The notes below the pieces were generated by a model, which ran no database searches, was not told where the DNA came from, and worked only from the letters and a program-made list of their open reading frames with translations. From JAUUSJ01 sp051880475 (lineage in GTDB: Bacteria > Bacillota > Clostridia > Lachnospirales > Lachnospiraceae), in assembly GCA_051880475.1 (NCBI GenBank), contig JBJEOA010000025.1, positions 1 through 56,536 of the forward strand: a stretch of 56,536 nucleotides of DNA. The letters run 5' to 3'. Of this stretch, positions 1-9,011 are shown in pieces (the first letter of the stretch is position 1; the number at the start of each line of letters is the position of its first letter). A program made the translations under genes and the position numbers.

Positions 1-49
1 CAGAGGACTGAAAATCCTCGTGTCACTGGTTCGATTCCGGTTCTGGGCA
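1..49 (+). tRNA. tRNA-Phe (GAA), 3' part only
   Basis: The window opens inside a tRNA. A 5-bp anticodon stem (GAGGA/TCCTC) encloses the loop CTGAAAA, so the anticodon is GAA (Phe). It is followed by a 5-nt variable loop, a T arm ACTGG-TTCGATT-CCGGT, an acceptor 3' strand TCTGGGC and discriminator A. CCA is not encoded; a run of T starts immediately after. The 5' half lies outside the window. Confidence 0.88.
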
Positions 50-107
50 TTTTTTTATTGCTCAAAAATCTATTTATTAAATAAGAGGACAGCATAAGAA
101 ATATCTT

Positions 108-836
108 TTAGTCATGCCTCTCATCGCAGTCATATATTTCACAAAATCTCGCCGCAAACGCAGGCTCCTCATCATTTGCATATAAATGCGAAATATCTCC
201 AAAAGAACTCATACGAAAAGAGGCAATTCCTCTTCTTCTCTCTTCCGTCGTTAATATTGTCACAGAAGAGGGAGCGGCACAAAAACCATGCCATATCTGC
301 ATAGGAGAAATATTAAGAAGATGTGAGAGCAAGACAGAACCCAACCCGAAATGACAGACAAAACATAAAACTTTTCGATTTGGTTTTATTGCCCTATAAT
401 AATTGCCCTCTCGCTTATATCCATGTTCCTCTAATACTTTATCAAAATTTTTTATTATCCAATCATACTCTTTTTTCACTGTACTTTCCGCCATGACCTC
501 TGGCTCAAACCAACGGTCTTTATCAAAAAATAGCGGTTCTTTATTCCAATCTTGTGGAAGCCAGTCCCATGAAATAATTTTATCTCCATTTTTATCCGGA
601 CGACGAATTTGACTTTGAAATTCATGAAGCCACTCACATTCCATTGCTTCTTTTTTATATTTTTTCAAAGTAAAAGAGGCAGTATCTTTTGCTCTTCCAA
701 GGGGAGAGACAAAAAACTCATCTATTTTCATTTTCTCTAATCTCTCAGACAAGAATTTTGCTTCTCTCCATCCTTTTTCTGTCAAAGAATCTATCGTATA
801 GTCTGGATCACCATGTCTTACAATTAAAATTTTCAT
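108..836 (-). CDS. Histidine phosphatase family protein
   Basis: A 242-aa cytosolic protein of the histidine phosphatase (phosphoglycerate mutase-like) superfamily. The N-terminus has the phosphate-binding RHG motif (residues 7-9) whose His is phosphorylated during catalysis, and the second conserved His appears in CHFG near residue 162. The middle, rich in Trp and Asp, is unlike classic phosphoglycerate mutase, so the substrate cannot be inferred. It is monocistronic by position, between the tRNA and an XRE regulator 255 bp away. Confidence 0.85.
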   Translation of the reverse strand: MKILIVRHGDPDYTIDSLTEKGWREAKFLSERLEKMKIDEFFVSPLGRAKDTASFTLKKYKKEAMECEWLHEFQSQIRRPDKNGDKIISWDWLPQDWNKEPLFFDKDRWFEPEVMAESTVKKEYDWIIKNFDKVLEEHGYKREGNYYRAIKPNRKVLCFVCHFGLGSVLLSHLLNISPMQIWHGFCAAPSSVTILTTEERRRGIASFRMSSFGDISHLYANDEEPAFAARFCEIYDCDERHD

Positions 837-1090
837 AAATCATTGGCTTAATACTCATAACTTTTGCATTCTACTCCCCTCTCTTAGGTAAGACTATAAC
901 TTTTACAGTATAAAACTACAGTCCAATTATTTACAAACGCACTAGTCGTGAGAGAAAAGCCTTCCTCCTTTCTTCTAGTCAAATTCATTTTAACAATTCT
1001 ATTTTTTAACGTCAAGAAAAAGAGAAATACTATAATCATATCATCGCTCTTCTTATTGGTAAGACTATCTTCCATCTGCTCTATTTCTTC

Positions 1091-1429
1091 TCACATATCT
1101 TTTAAGGCATCTAAATATCCCAATATTTTATTTTTCGCATTCTCATCAAGATTCCTAAATATTTTAATCATTTCATACTCTTCCGATTTCGTTGAAATCA
1201 TTTCGTAATCATTTAAAGGTCTTGAATAATTTTTTGTACCAGTAAGTAATTCATCAGCCGACATATCGAAAGTTTCACAAATGACAATAATCTTATCTGC
1301 CGCTGGATTTGTCTTTTTTCTCTTCCAATCGCTAATTGTACTTTGTGAAATCCCTGTCTTATCTGCAAATTCTTTTTGAGACATCTCCTTTTCCTTCATA
1401 ATCTTAAAGATTCGTTCACTGATAATCAT
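1091..1429 (-). CDS. XRE-family helix-turn-helix transcriptional regulator
   Basis: A 112-aa DNA-binding protein. The N-terminal ~65 residues form a Cro/C1-type HTH (motif MSQKEFADKTGISQSTISDW at about residues 17-36). The C-terminal ~45 residues are acidic and helical (EEYEMIKIFRNLDENAKNKI) as in many short Lachnospiraceae XRE regulators, probably a dimerisation segment. No toxin or phage genes sit beside it except hicA 480 bp upstream, which has its own terminator. A good promoter lies at 1508-1536. The target genes are unknown; autoregulation is likely by family habit. Confidence 0.85.
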   Translation of the reverse strand: MIISERIFKIMKEKEMSQKEFADKTGISQSTISDWKRKKTNPAADKIIVICETFDMSADELLTGTKNYSRPLNDYEMISTKSEEYEMIKIFRNLDENAKNKILGYLDALKDM

Positions 1430-1507
1430 ACTCTATACCTCGCATCCTCTTATATTTTAAATTTTCTTTTTTCACCGATAACAATAACAACTATTTACAG
1501 CCACCTT

Positions 1508-1536
1508 ATTATAACATTTATTTCTTATTCCTACAA
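1508..1536 (-). promoter_or_regulatory. Sigma-A type promoter of the XRE gene
   Basis: Read on the minus strand: TTGTAG (1536-1531), 17-bp spacer, TATAAT (1513-1508), about 80 bp upstream of the start codon. The rest of 1430-1851 is very AT-rich and holds no gene. A near-perfect palindrome, GCTATATTT-AATA-AAATATGGC, at 1597-1618 could be an operator. Confidence 0.6.
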
Positions 1537-1851
1537 GCTTTTCCCGAAAAAACACAATATACTGTACTAATTTTTATCAAAATACGTCATATCTATGCTA
1601 TATTTAATAAAATATGGCATCTTTTCTATATATCTATTTCTAATCTTCTATCATTTACTTGATTTGACATGACATTTTTTTACCATTCATCTTTTTTTAT
1701 TGTTATTAATCGAAAAATACTGATATTATTTTGCTTTTTTCGACATTTTTTTACCTTTAATATCTTTTTATGGGCAAACTCCTAATCAAAGAGCATTATT
1801 ATGATACCGAAGTCAAAAGTTCCAAAAACCGTTCATACTTACAAAATTAAA

Positions 1852-1885
1852 AAAGAGCATTTTCACTTTCCCGAAAATGCTCTTT
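1852..1885 (-). terminator. Rho-independent terminator after hicA
   Basis: Perfect 13-bp arms AAAGAGCATTTTC/GAAAATGCTCTTT around an 8-nt loop, followed on the minus strand by TTTAATTTTG. The arms are symmetrical, so it could work in both directions. Confidence 0.85.
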
Positions 1886-1911
1886 CTTAATTTTAAATAA
1901 AAATTTTATCT

Positions 1912-2109
1912 TTATTGAAGTACTAAGTTATTTTCTTTAATCAGCCGCTGTGCTATCATTCGATTGATTTTCTGGTTTATTACAACTGTTTGATTTCCTC
2001 TCTTGTACTTTTTATGACTTCCCTTCGAAGAAACAAACTCAAAACCATTCTTTAATAAAATCTTAGTAAATTCATTTCCATTATATACTTTCATCTTTTT
2101 TCCTGACAT
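1912..2109 (-). CDS. hicA: HicA-type mRNA interferase toxin, apparently without HicB
   Basis: A 65-aa protein with the HicA fold of a double-stranded-RNA-binding-like domain: G-F-E-F-V-S-S-K-G-S-H-K-K-Y, including the conserved catalytic His (GSHKKYK), then a hydrophobic VVINQ strand. HicA toxins cleave mRNA and are normally encoded directly upstream of the antitoxin hicB. Here a terminator follows the stop codon and no HicB-like frame exists on either side. The start is the second ATG, 7 nt after a GGGGAG Shine-Dalgarno sequence; a longer version from 2136 lacks one. Function and toxicity are inferred from family only. Confidence 0.8.
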   Translation of the reverse strand: MSGKKMKVYNGNEFTKILLKNGFEFVSSKGSHKKYKRGNQTVVINQKINRMIAQRLIKENNLVLQ

Positions 2110-2354
2110 TTTATCACTCCCCTGAAATACTGTCATTTAAATTATTTGTCATCGCCCTATAAATACTTATTACTTATACTTCTCTTTTTCTCAACTCCTT
2201 CTCTTTAAACTATTTATACTTTCTCTCCTGATGGGTATTATTATAGAAAAAATCATCTCAAAACACAAGAATGTTAATTTCTCCACTTTTACGTTTTCTG
2301 AGATATCTCTATTAAAAAGATTATTGTAAATACAATATTTTATAAATTAAAACT

Positions 2355-3677
2355 TTATAAAATATTTTTAAAAATATCACCTCTGTATTTAAAAAATAAG
2401 ACAACTCCCACGATTGCGACAATAAATTCCGTAGTTGGAAATGCCAGCCATACTCCTATCATTTTTGCTATCTTTGCGAGCAGATAACTAGCAGGAATAA
2501 TGATAATAAATCCTCTCAAAAGTGAAATGATCTGTGCTGGTTTAGGTTTATTAACTGAATTTAAAAACATTGACATAATAATATTAAATCCTGCAAAGAG
2601 GATAGATATAAAATAAAGTTTTAACCCTATTGTTGCAATACTTTGGAGCTGTAAATTATTTGTACTATTAAATATTGTTACAATAGAATCTGCCCAGATA
2701 AAAAAGATAGAATAAATAACAACAGAAACGATTGCCATTGTAGTAAGCGCATATCGAAGTATTTTCTTTGTTCCCAATCTATCTCCATATCCATAGGTCA
2801 GACTAAAAAGTGGCTGACTTCCCTGTGCAATACCTGTACAGATATTCATCACAACTAGAGATAAATTTGCCACAACACCATATGCCGCCACGCCAATATT
2901 TCCTGTCAATCCCAAAATAATATAGTTAAAAACGATAATTACAATACCATTTGACATCTCCGTAATGAAAGAAGAGATTCCAAGACTAAAAATTATTTTT
3001 ATAAGAGAAAAATCAATTTTTGCTTTTGTAAAGTGAAATTTATTTTGATTTTTTATTTTATAAATTGATAAAATCAGCATGCTCGTAATTGGAGAAAACC
3101 CTGTGGCAAGAGCGGCTCCAACCATTCCCATCTTCATTGGATAGATAAATATATAATCAAAAATAACATTGACTAGACTCCCACTTAACATAGCTATCAT
3201 TACAAGTTTTGGTTCTCCATCATTTTTCACATAGCTAGTGAATATATTATTCATTAAAAACATTGGGGAAAATAAGAATAAAATTTTCATATAACTATTT
3301 GCCATAAGAAATGTCTCATTATTAGCTCCCAATAAAAAAACAATCTCTTCTGAAAAAAATATTCCTGCCACAAGAAATATTATAGAGAAAAATATCCCTA
3401 AGTATATTGTGTTAGTAAATAAAAGGTCTGAGTTTTTTGTATTCTTCTGTCCCTGAAGAATGGAATATTTTGTGGCACTTCCGATAGATATCATGAGACC
3501 ACATCCATACATTAAATTATAAGCTGGCAAAACTAGATTAAGGGACGCAAGTCCCGCTGCGCCAACTCCGTTAGAGATAAAAAAAGTGTCTACTAAAATA
3601 TATCCTGAAAATCCAATCATTCCTATAATATTTGCTGTGACATACCGAATAAACTCCTTTAAATATGACTGTGAAAT
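2355..3677 (-). CDS. MATE family efflux transporter, probable ATT start
   Basis: A multidrug/toxin extrusion (MATE) antiporter with about 12 membrane segments. The first ATG in frame (3620) would give 421 aa beginning inside helix 1 (MIGFSGYILVDTFFIS). The frame stays open upstream and adds the amphipathic start SQSYLKEFIRYVTANIIG, as expected for this family. That stretch contains no ATG, GTG or TTG. A strong Shine-Dalgarno sequence GGAGGT (3689-3684) is 7-8 nt before an ATT codon at 3677, giving 440 aa. The alternative is a recently mutated start codon. Substrate unknown; it is monocistronic. Confidence 0.85.
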   Translation of the reverse strand: MSQSYLKEFIRYVTANIIGMIGFSGYILVDTFFISNGVGAAGLASLNLVLPAYNLMYGCGLMISIGSATKYSILQGQKNTKNSDLLFTNTIYLGIFFSIIFLVAGIFFSEEIVFLLGANNETFLMANSYMKILFLFSPMFLMNNIFTSYVKNDGEPKLVMIAMLSGSLVNVIFDYIFIYPMKMGMVGAALATGFSPITSMLILSIYKIKNQNKFHFTKAKIDFSLIKIIFSLGISSFITEMSNGIVIIVFNYIILGLTGNIGVAAYGVVANLSLVVMNICTGIAQGSQPLFSLTYGYGDRLGTKKILRYALTTMAIVSVVIYSIFFIWADSIVTIFNSTNNLQLQSIATIGLKLYFISILFAGFNIIMSMFLNSVNKPKPAQIISLLRGFIIIIPASYLLAKIAKMIGVWLAFPTTEFIVAIVGVVLFFKYRGDIFKNIL

Positions 3678-3769
3678 AATACCACCTCCAATTCACTATA
3701 AAAATTCCTATCCGTCATATAAAGCACGAAACAAATAAAATTTTTCTTGATATGATTGCTACAAAGATA

Positions 3770-3778
3770 AGTATACCA
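3770..3778 (-). promoter_or_regulatory. Extended -10 promoter candidate of the MATE gene
   Basis: On the minus strand TGGTATACT, a TGn-extended -10, about 95 bp upstream of the ATT start. The -35 region (TTAAAT) is poor. The -10 sits inside an interrupted inverted repeat GATAA...TTATC that could bind a regulator. Confidence 0.4.
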
Positions 3779-3843
3779 GTTTATCTAATGAATTTAAAAT
3801 ATTTTTTAGTGAACTGTTAAACGTAGTTAATCCTTACAACAAA

Positions 3844-3898
3844 AAAGGTATCAGTTTTTCATCTTCTATTATCTACAGATGAGAAATCTAATACCTTT
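3844..3898 (-). terminator. Terminator of the amino acid ABC transporter operon
   Basis: Long hairpin with outer arms AAGGTAT/ATACCTT and a second helix TTTTTCATC/GATGAGAAA, followed on the minus strand by TTTTTTG. Confidence 0.75.
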
Positions 3899-3926
3899 TC
3901 ACTCTACTTAAAATTTTTCAATCATT

Positions 3927-4649
3927 TTAAAGCACTTTTCCCAAGAAATCCTTTAATCTTGCATTTTCTGGTGCTTCAAAAATTTTATCAGGAGTTCCCT
4001 CCTCAGCGATGATTCCGTCATTCATAAAGAATATACGGTCAGAGATTTCTCTCGCAAAACCCATTTCATGAGTTACAATCATCATTGTCATTCCCGTCTG
4101 GGCAAGACTTCTAATAACACTTAAAACCTCTCCGACCATTTCAGGGTCAAGTGCGGATGTCGGTTCATCAAAGAGCATGACTTCCGGCTCCATAGCAAGA
4201 GCACGCACAATTGCTAGACGCTGTTTTTGTCCACCTGATAATTTAGTAGGTTTTACATTTGCTTTATCTTTTAGGCCCACACGGTCAAGCAAATTCATCG
4301 CCTTACTATGTGCCTCCTCCTTGCTCATTTTCTTTAAGAGAACTGGCGCCATCGTAATATTTTCCTCTACTGACATATTTGGAAATACATTAAAATGTTG
4401 AAATACCATTCCCATTTTTTGACGGTGTAAATTAATATTTACCCCCTTTGCTGTGATATCCTCTCCCTTTAGATAAATATGTCCAGAAGTAGGAACTTCA
4501 AGTAAATTCATACATCGGAGAAGAGTAGATTTTCCTGAGCCAGATGGACCAATCAAGCTTACAATTTCATTTTCATTTACATGCTGTGTAATATCTTTTA
4601 ACACCTCAAGGTGACCAAATTTTTTGGATATATGTTCAAAGCGAATCAT
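3927..4649 (-). CDS. Polar amino acid ABC transporter, ATP-binding protein
   Basis: A 240-aa ABC ATPase of the GlnQ/HisP/ArtP type, powering import of a polar amino acid from the cytoplasmic face. Walker A GPSGSGKST (34-42), signature LSGGQKQR, Walker B with DEPTSALDPE and the H-loop VTHEM are all intact. The length is normal. The start overlaps the stop of the permease gene by 4 bp (ATGA), indicating translational coupling. It is the last gene of the operon M20 hydrolase-binding protein-permease-ATPase. Specificity cannot be read from this subunit. Confidence 0.95.
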   Translation of the reverse strand: MIRFEHISKKFGHLEVLKDITQHVNENEIVSLIGPSGSGKSTLLRCMNLLEVPTSGHIYLKGEDITAKGVNINLHRQKMGMVFQHFNVFPNMSVEENITMAPVLLKKMSKEEAHSKAMNLLDRVGLKDKANVKPTKLSGGQKQRLAIVRALAMEPEVMLFDEPTSALDPEMVGEVLSVIRSLAQTGMTMMIVTHEMGFAREISDRIFFMNDGIIAEEGTPDKIFEAPENARLKDFLGKVL

Positions 4650-5302
4650 TCTTTTCCCATCCTCCTCTCTAATACTGCAACTAATTTACTAAGCGTAAAA
4701 GAAAGTGCAAAATAAATAACACCGACAACAAATAATGGCTCTAAAGAAAGATATGTTGCACCATTGATTGTACGGTAAGTTGTCATCAAATCTCCTACAA
4801 AGAATGTAGATGCGAGAGATGTCTCCTTAATATCTGTTACGAACTCATTTGCGAGAGCTGGCAAAATATTTTTCATCGCCTGTGGAAGTACGACTTTCAT
4901 AAGTGCCTGTGCCTGATTAAGTCCAAGACTTCTCGCTGCCTCTGTCTGTCCCTTATCTACAGATTGAATACCTGATCGGATAATTTCTGATATATATGCT
5001 GTCGTATTCATAACTAAACCGACAGATACCGCCGCAAACGGTGATAAGTTAATTCCAAACTCTGGAAAAATAAAATAAAAAATATATAATTGTAGTAAAA
5101 GTGGTGTATTACGAAATAGTTCAATATAGGCTGTAGCAATTGTGGATAAAACTTTGTTTTTGCTCATTTTCATAAGTGCAACAAAGGTTCCAAAAATTGT
5201 ACCGCAAGTAACAGCAATCAATGCCAACAGCAACGTATATAAAATACCCTGTCCAAAGAGACTGCTATAATTGCTCACTACCATTTTTATGTTCTCAAGC
5301 AT
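4646..5302 (-). CDS. Polar amino acid ABC transporter, permease
   Basis: A 218-aa HisM/GlnP-type inner-membrane permease. The conserved EAA coupling motif (EAARSLGLNQAQAL, about residues 120-133) contacts the ATPase, and ELFRNTPLLLQL is the family signature. About five membrane helices. A single permease gene in the operon implies a homodimeric channel. A 210-bp gap with a stem-loop separates it from the binding-protein gene, in line with higher expression of the latter. Confidence 0.95.
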   Translation of the reverse strand: MLENIKMVVSNYSSLFGQGILYTLLLALIAVTCGTIFGTFVALMKMSKNKVLSTIATAYIELFRNTPLLLQLYIFYFIFPEFGINLSPFAAVSVGLVMNTTAYISEIIRSGIQSVDKGQTEAARSLGLNQAQALMKVVLPQAMKNILPALANEFVTDIKETSLASTFFVGDLMTTYRTINGATYLSLEPLFVVGVIYFALSFTLSKLVAVLERRMGKE

Positions 5303-5393
5303 TTTTTCTCTCCTTTATTATTTAGATTGCTCCAACTTTTTCTTCCTAAGAAAAATCAGAATTCGCTTATTTAGTGCCCATAACTGAAAGTAA

Positions 5394-5423
5394 GGCCCAC
5401 GATATTTCACGATATTGTGAGCC
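5394..5423 (-). other. Intercistronic stem-loop between binding protein and permease
   Basis: Minus-strand RNA folds GGCTCACAATAT with ATATCGTGGGCC around a 6-nt loop (one mismatch, one G-U pair). There is no T run after it, so it is more likely an mRNA-stabilising or partial attenuation structure than a full terminator. Confidence 0.55.
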
Positions 5424-5512
5424 TATACTTCATTTACTTTTTCAATTCAATCTACCAAATGCATAGAACAAAGTCAAATAAACTTTTTCCTCTCATCTGA
5501 TAATATGTTTTA

Positions 5513-6364
5513 TTATTCTGTAATGGAGGATGCAAGTTCTTGTGCATCTACTAACCACTGATCATATAATTTCTCATCATTGATTTTCTTGACAATTTCA
5601 TTCAGCTTATCTAATAATTCTGTCTCACCCTTCTTAACTGCGACAACAAGCTCTGCCTCATCATATACAAATGTTGGCTCTGCGATTGCAAGATTGTCAT
5701 CACTGGATACAACAGACTCAGCTACAACGTTTTGTAAAACAACGCCTGCTGCCTTTCCAGATTTTACCATCTGAACACCATCTGTTACTTTGCTGATTAA
5801 CTGTTCTTTTGCGTCAGAGAGATTCTCTTTTACAATTGTATCTTGAGCAGAACCGTTTTGTGCTGCCACTACCTCTCCCTTAAAATCTGCTGCTGTTTTA
5901 AATTTGTCCATATTCTCTTTCTTAATAACAACTACCTGCTTAGAATCATCAAAATATGGATCTGTGAAATCTACTGTTTTTCTTCTCTCCTCTGATGGAT
6001 AATATCCATTAATGGAACAATCTACCTTATCCTGTGTCACAGCTGCAAGGCAAGTATCAAAATCCATCGCTACAATCTCACACTCCACACCAAGCTCTTT
6101 TGCAATATAGCGAATCATTTCAACGTCTGAACCTACATAGACATCTTGTCCGCTCTTAGATGGATCTTGGAACTCATATGGTGCAAAATCTGGGGATACA
6201 GAAACCTTTAAAACTCCCGCCTCTTGCACTTTCTCTAATACATTGCTCGCAGTTTTCTTATCAGAACTTCCTGATGAGTTAGCAGAGTTTCCACCTCCAC
6301 AAGCTGCAAGACTTAATGTCATTGCTGCACATATTGCTGCTGTCACTAATTTTTTTAATTTCAT
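5513..6364 (-). CDS. Amino acid ABC transporter substrate-binding lipoprotein
   Basis: A 283-aa family 3 extracellular solute-binding protein. A lipoprotein signal peptide ends in the lipobox LAAC (Cys22), followed by a Gly/Asn/Ser linker, so it is membrane-anchored outside the cell. The ligand domain shows KVSVSPDFAPYEF at the start of lobe 1 and DGVQMVKSGKAAGVVLQ in lobe 2, typical of His/Gln/Arg binders. It lies 12 bp downstream of the M20 hydrolase, suggesting that the ligand is that enzyme's substrate or product. Confidence 0.95.
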   Translation of the reverse strand: MKLKKLVTAAICAAMTLSLAACGGGNSANSSGSSDKKTASNVLEKVQEAGVLKVSVSPDFAPYEFQDPSKSGQDVYVGSDVEMIRYIAKELGVECEIVAMDFDTCLAAVTQDKVDCSINGYYPSEERRKTVDFTDPYFDDSKQVVVIKKENMDKFKTAADFKGEVVAAQNGSAQDTIVKENLSDAKEQLISKVTDGVQMVKSGKAAGVVLQNVVAESVVSSDDNLAIAEPTFVYDEAELVVAVKKGETELLDKLNEIVKKINDEKLYDQWLVDAQELASSITE

Positions 6365-6376
6365 TTTTGCTTCCTC

Positions 6377-7549
6377 CTATTTCTCTTTATAAATAATATC
6401 TACTGCTGTCATCGCCATTGCCTTTGCTGCGATATGCAATAATTTATGCACCTCTTTTGAATTAGCCACCTCTATAAATTCACTCTCGTGAAGCCCCGCA
6501 TCTGAAATATGAGCAGTGCTAAGTGTCACATAGCAAGTTGGACAACAATACGAGACATTTCCAATATCGGTACTCTCACAGTGATGAATATCTCCCTGCC
6601 TCAAATCCGTTATACCTAAATTGGCAAGATTTTTCTTCATCAAGGTATTTAACCACTCGTATCTCTTTAAGTCATAATAAATATTCTCTGCTTCCTTATA
6701 TACAAGTCTTGCTCCTGTCATAAGTTCTGCACCTTTTCCGATATTTATCACACGCTCTGCCGCTCTTTCTAAAATCTCTTTGTTAGATGCCCTCACAAAA
6801 ATCGCCATAGAAGAATACTCGGGAATAATATTAGGAGACTGTCCTCCATTTGTTATCGTCTCATGAATTTTGACATCTGAGCCAAACTGCTGTCTCATGG
6901 CATTTAATCCTGCAATCGTCAAATAACTGGCATCTAAGGCATTAATTCCATTTTCCGGCTCTTTTGCTGCGTGTGCCGCTTTCCCAAAAAATTCAAATAC
7001 AAAGTCTGTAATTGCCATCGCTGTCGTGTCAACACAGTTATCACGTCCAAGATGCATCTGAAATACTGCGTCGATATCATCAAATGCTCCTTTTTTTGCC
7101 AGATTCACTTTGCGACCATATAATTCCTCCGCTGGAGTTCCAATTAAGACTACCTTACAGGGATAAGGTAATTGTTTACTAATTTTAGCGAGGGTAACTG
7201 CTGCTAATGCGGAACTTGCCGCAATCCAGTTATGTCCACAGGCATGTGCCACCTCATCATGATTCTTCCCGTATCCAAAAAGGGCATCATATTCTGCCAA
7301 AAATGCCACTTTCACCCCGCCATCTTCACCGTACTCACAGCGAAATGCAGTCTCATATCCAAAATACGGAAACACCACTTCAAATCCTTTTTCCTTTAGC
7401 TTTTTTGTGAGATATTTAGAAGATTCAAATTCCAAATCACTTAACTCTGGATGTTCAAAAATATATGTGCTAATTTCCTCTCCCCAGCTGGCTAACTCTT
7501 CTTCTGTCTGACATAGTATTTCCTTTATCTGCTCTATATTATCACTCAT
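6377..7549 (-). CDS. M20 family amidohydrolase (AbgB-like)
   Basis: A 390-aa cytosolic metallohydrolase of peptidase family M20D, related to p-aminobenzoyl-glutamate and N-acyl-amino-acid amidohydrolases. Metal ligands appear in HACGHN (about 102-107), the catalytic acid in TPAEE, the dimerisation-domain His in GKAAHAA, and a late ligand in the AHISDAGLHESEF region. It is first gene of the operon with the amino acid importer, so it probably hydrolyses an imported N-modified amino acid or dipeptide-like compound. The exact substrate is not evident. Confidence 0.88.
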   Translation of the reverse strand: MSDNIEQIKEILCQTEEELASWGEEISTYIFEHPELSDLEFESSKYLTKKLKEKGFEVVFPYFGYETAFRCEYGEDGGVKVAFLAEYDALFGYGKNHDEVAHACGHNWIAASSALAAVTLAKISKQLPYPCKVVLIGTPAEELYGRKVNLAKKGAFDDIDAVFQMHLGRDNCVDTTAMAITDFVFEFFGKAAHAAKEPENGINALDASYLTIAGLNAMRQQFGSDVKIHETITNGGQSPNIIPEYSSMAIFVRASNKEILERAAERVINIGKGAELMTGARLVYKEAENIYYDLKRYEWLNTLMKKNLANLGITDLRQGDIHHCESTDIGNVSYCCPTCYVTLSTAHISDAGLHESEFIEVANSKEVHKLLHIAAKAMAMTAVDIIYKEK

Positions 7550-7929
7550 ATATTATCAAATCCTTCCATACTCTGTCATAAATTTTGATATCAGGAGTTA
7601 GAAGTTTTTTTATCCCAATATCTAATGGTTTATTCTCACTTTACTAAGAATATATAAACGAAAGATTTGCTCAAAAATCTTTCATATTCGATTATAAACT
7701 TACCACAGAAATAAATCAAGTTTTTTATTCAGATTTATTGCATAATTTTGTATTTTTATGCAATAGATTACATTTTTTTATATTATTTATATTATATGAA
7801 GCAGTAAAGCCGCTTTTAGTTTCAAATCTTTATAAAATAAGGGAAAAAACCTATTTGCTTTCCTGTGGAAATATTTAAAAATTGCAGCATATCTTCTTTT
7901 TTAATACGTTACCCTATTTATAAATAAAA
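7550..7929. other. Intergenic region upstream of the M20-ABC operon
   Basis: About 380 bp of AT-rich sequence without a credible gene or RNA. The hydrolase has a Shine-Dalgarno-like GGAAGGA 11 nt before its ATG. I see no clear promoter and no riboswitch-like element. Confidence 0.5.
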
Positions 7930-7971
7930 AAGAACTCTTTTTAGCAATCTTTATCACTAAAAAGAGTCCTT
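7930..7971 (-). terminator. Terminator after the SDR gene
   Basis: 15-bp arms AAGGACTCTTTTTAG/CTAAAAAGAGTTCTT (one G-U pair) around a 12-nt loop, followed on the minus strand by TTTTATTTAT. Confidence 0.85.
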
Positions 7972-8038
7972 ATTAATCTTCATATCTTTTTTTATTTGAT
8001 GATTGAAAAAATAGCTATCTACTATCTTATTTTACATT

Positions 8039-8842
8039 TTACCATGTACGGGATTTTAATTCTTTAAACTGAGCAACGGTAGGAACATGAGAATTCATTC
8101 CTCCATCCACATTAATAATCTGTCCACTCACATAGCTGCTCTCATCAGATGCAAGATATACACACATATGTCCTATATCTTCTGGACATCCATAACGGTC
8201 AACCATAATATTGCTCAAGAAAATGTCTTTTAACATTTGTGGTACATTTGCTTCATTTTGTGGTGTAACAATCAGTCCTGGACGAACACAGTTGCATCGA
8301 ACGCCCTGCTTTCCATACTGCATTGCAGTGGACAATGTCAACATATCTACTCCGGCCTTTGCGCAGGCATATGCTGTGGAACCAAGATCTCCTCCACATG
8401 AAGCCATAGAACCGATATTGATAATGGAGCCTCCATTCTCATTTTTCTCCATATATGGAAGAACGCATTTCGTCATATAGAAAGTGCCTCGCAAATCGCT
8501 GTTGAATACTTTATCCCACATTTCAAGAGTTAATTCATCCACACGTCCGTCCTTTAGACCTACATTAGCGGCATTATTTACCAAAATATCAATTTTTCCG
8601 TATTTCTCTACTGTATCAGCGAAAAGTTTTTCCATACTGTCTGTATCAGTAATATCCATAAAATGATAGTATGCTTCTCCTCCATCTTTGACAATCTGAT
8701 CAACTACAGCTTGACCTCTCTCTTGTCTACGTCCGCATATAACTACTTTCGCTCCCTCAGCAGCAAATAATCTTGCAATACCGATTCCAATTCCACTAGT
8801 AGAACCAGTTACGATAGCTACTTTGTCTTTTAATCTGTTCAT
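8039..8842 (-). CDS. SDR family NAD(P)-dependent oxidoreductase
   Basis: A 267-aa classical short-chain dehydrogenase. The Rossmann motif TGSTSGIG (12-19), NNAA, the catalytic Ser 13 residues before Tyr (GSM...Y), the YACAK Tyr-x3-Lys pair and the C-terminal VSGQIINVDGG are all present. CGRR after strand 2 (Arg-Arg) would fit NADPH preference. Family members reduce sugars, steroids, polyols or acyl chains; a 7-alpha-hydroxysteroid dehydrogenase-like role is possible but not supported specifically. It is a single-gene transcript with its own promoter and terminator. Confidence 0.92.
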   Translation of the reverse strand: MNRLKDKVAIVTGSTSGIGIGIARLFAAEGAKVVICGRRQERGQAVVDQIVKDGGEAYYHFMDITDTDSMEKLFADTVEKYGKIDILVNNAANVGLKDGRVDELTLEMWDKVFNSDLRGTFYMTKCVLPYMEKNENGGSIINIGSMASCGGDLGSTAYACAKAGVDMLTLSTAMQYGKQGVRCNCVRPGLIVTPQNEANVPQMLKDIFLSNIMVDRYGCPEDIGHMCVYLASDESSYVSGQIINVDGGMNSHVPTVAQFKELKSRTW

Positions 8843-8912
8843 AACAAAAACCCTCCTTCATTTGTATTTTGCCTTTACCTAGAAAATAAATGCAAAATTT
8901 TAGTGTAATTTA

Positions 8913-8941
8913 ACTATATACTATTTTTGAAAATAAAGCAA
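8913..8941 (-). promoter_or_regulatory. Promoter of the SDR gene
   Basis: Minus strand TTGCTT (8941-8936), 17-bp spacer, TATAGT (8918-8913), about 70 bp upstream of the start codon. Confidence 0.5.
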
Positions 8942-9011
8942 TATGTAAGTTTTCCACGAAAATTGATTTTTTATATTTTATATAAAGATTGTTAAAACAA
9001 TTAACTGAGAG

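Noticed and set aside
884..1208. Small frames on both strands (63 and 86 aa)
   Set aside because: Low-complexity translations without a ribosome site; one overlaps the XRE gene antisense.
8039..8842. Bile acid gene baiA
   Set aside because: It is a generic SDR without the BaiA sequence pattern and with no bai neighbours.
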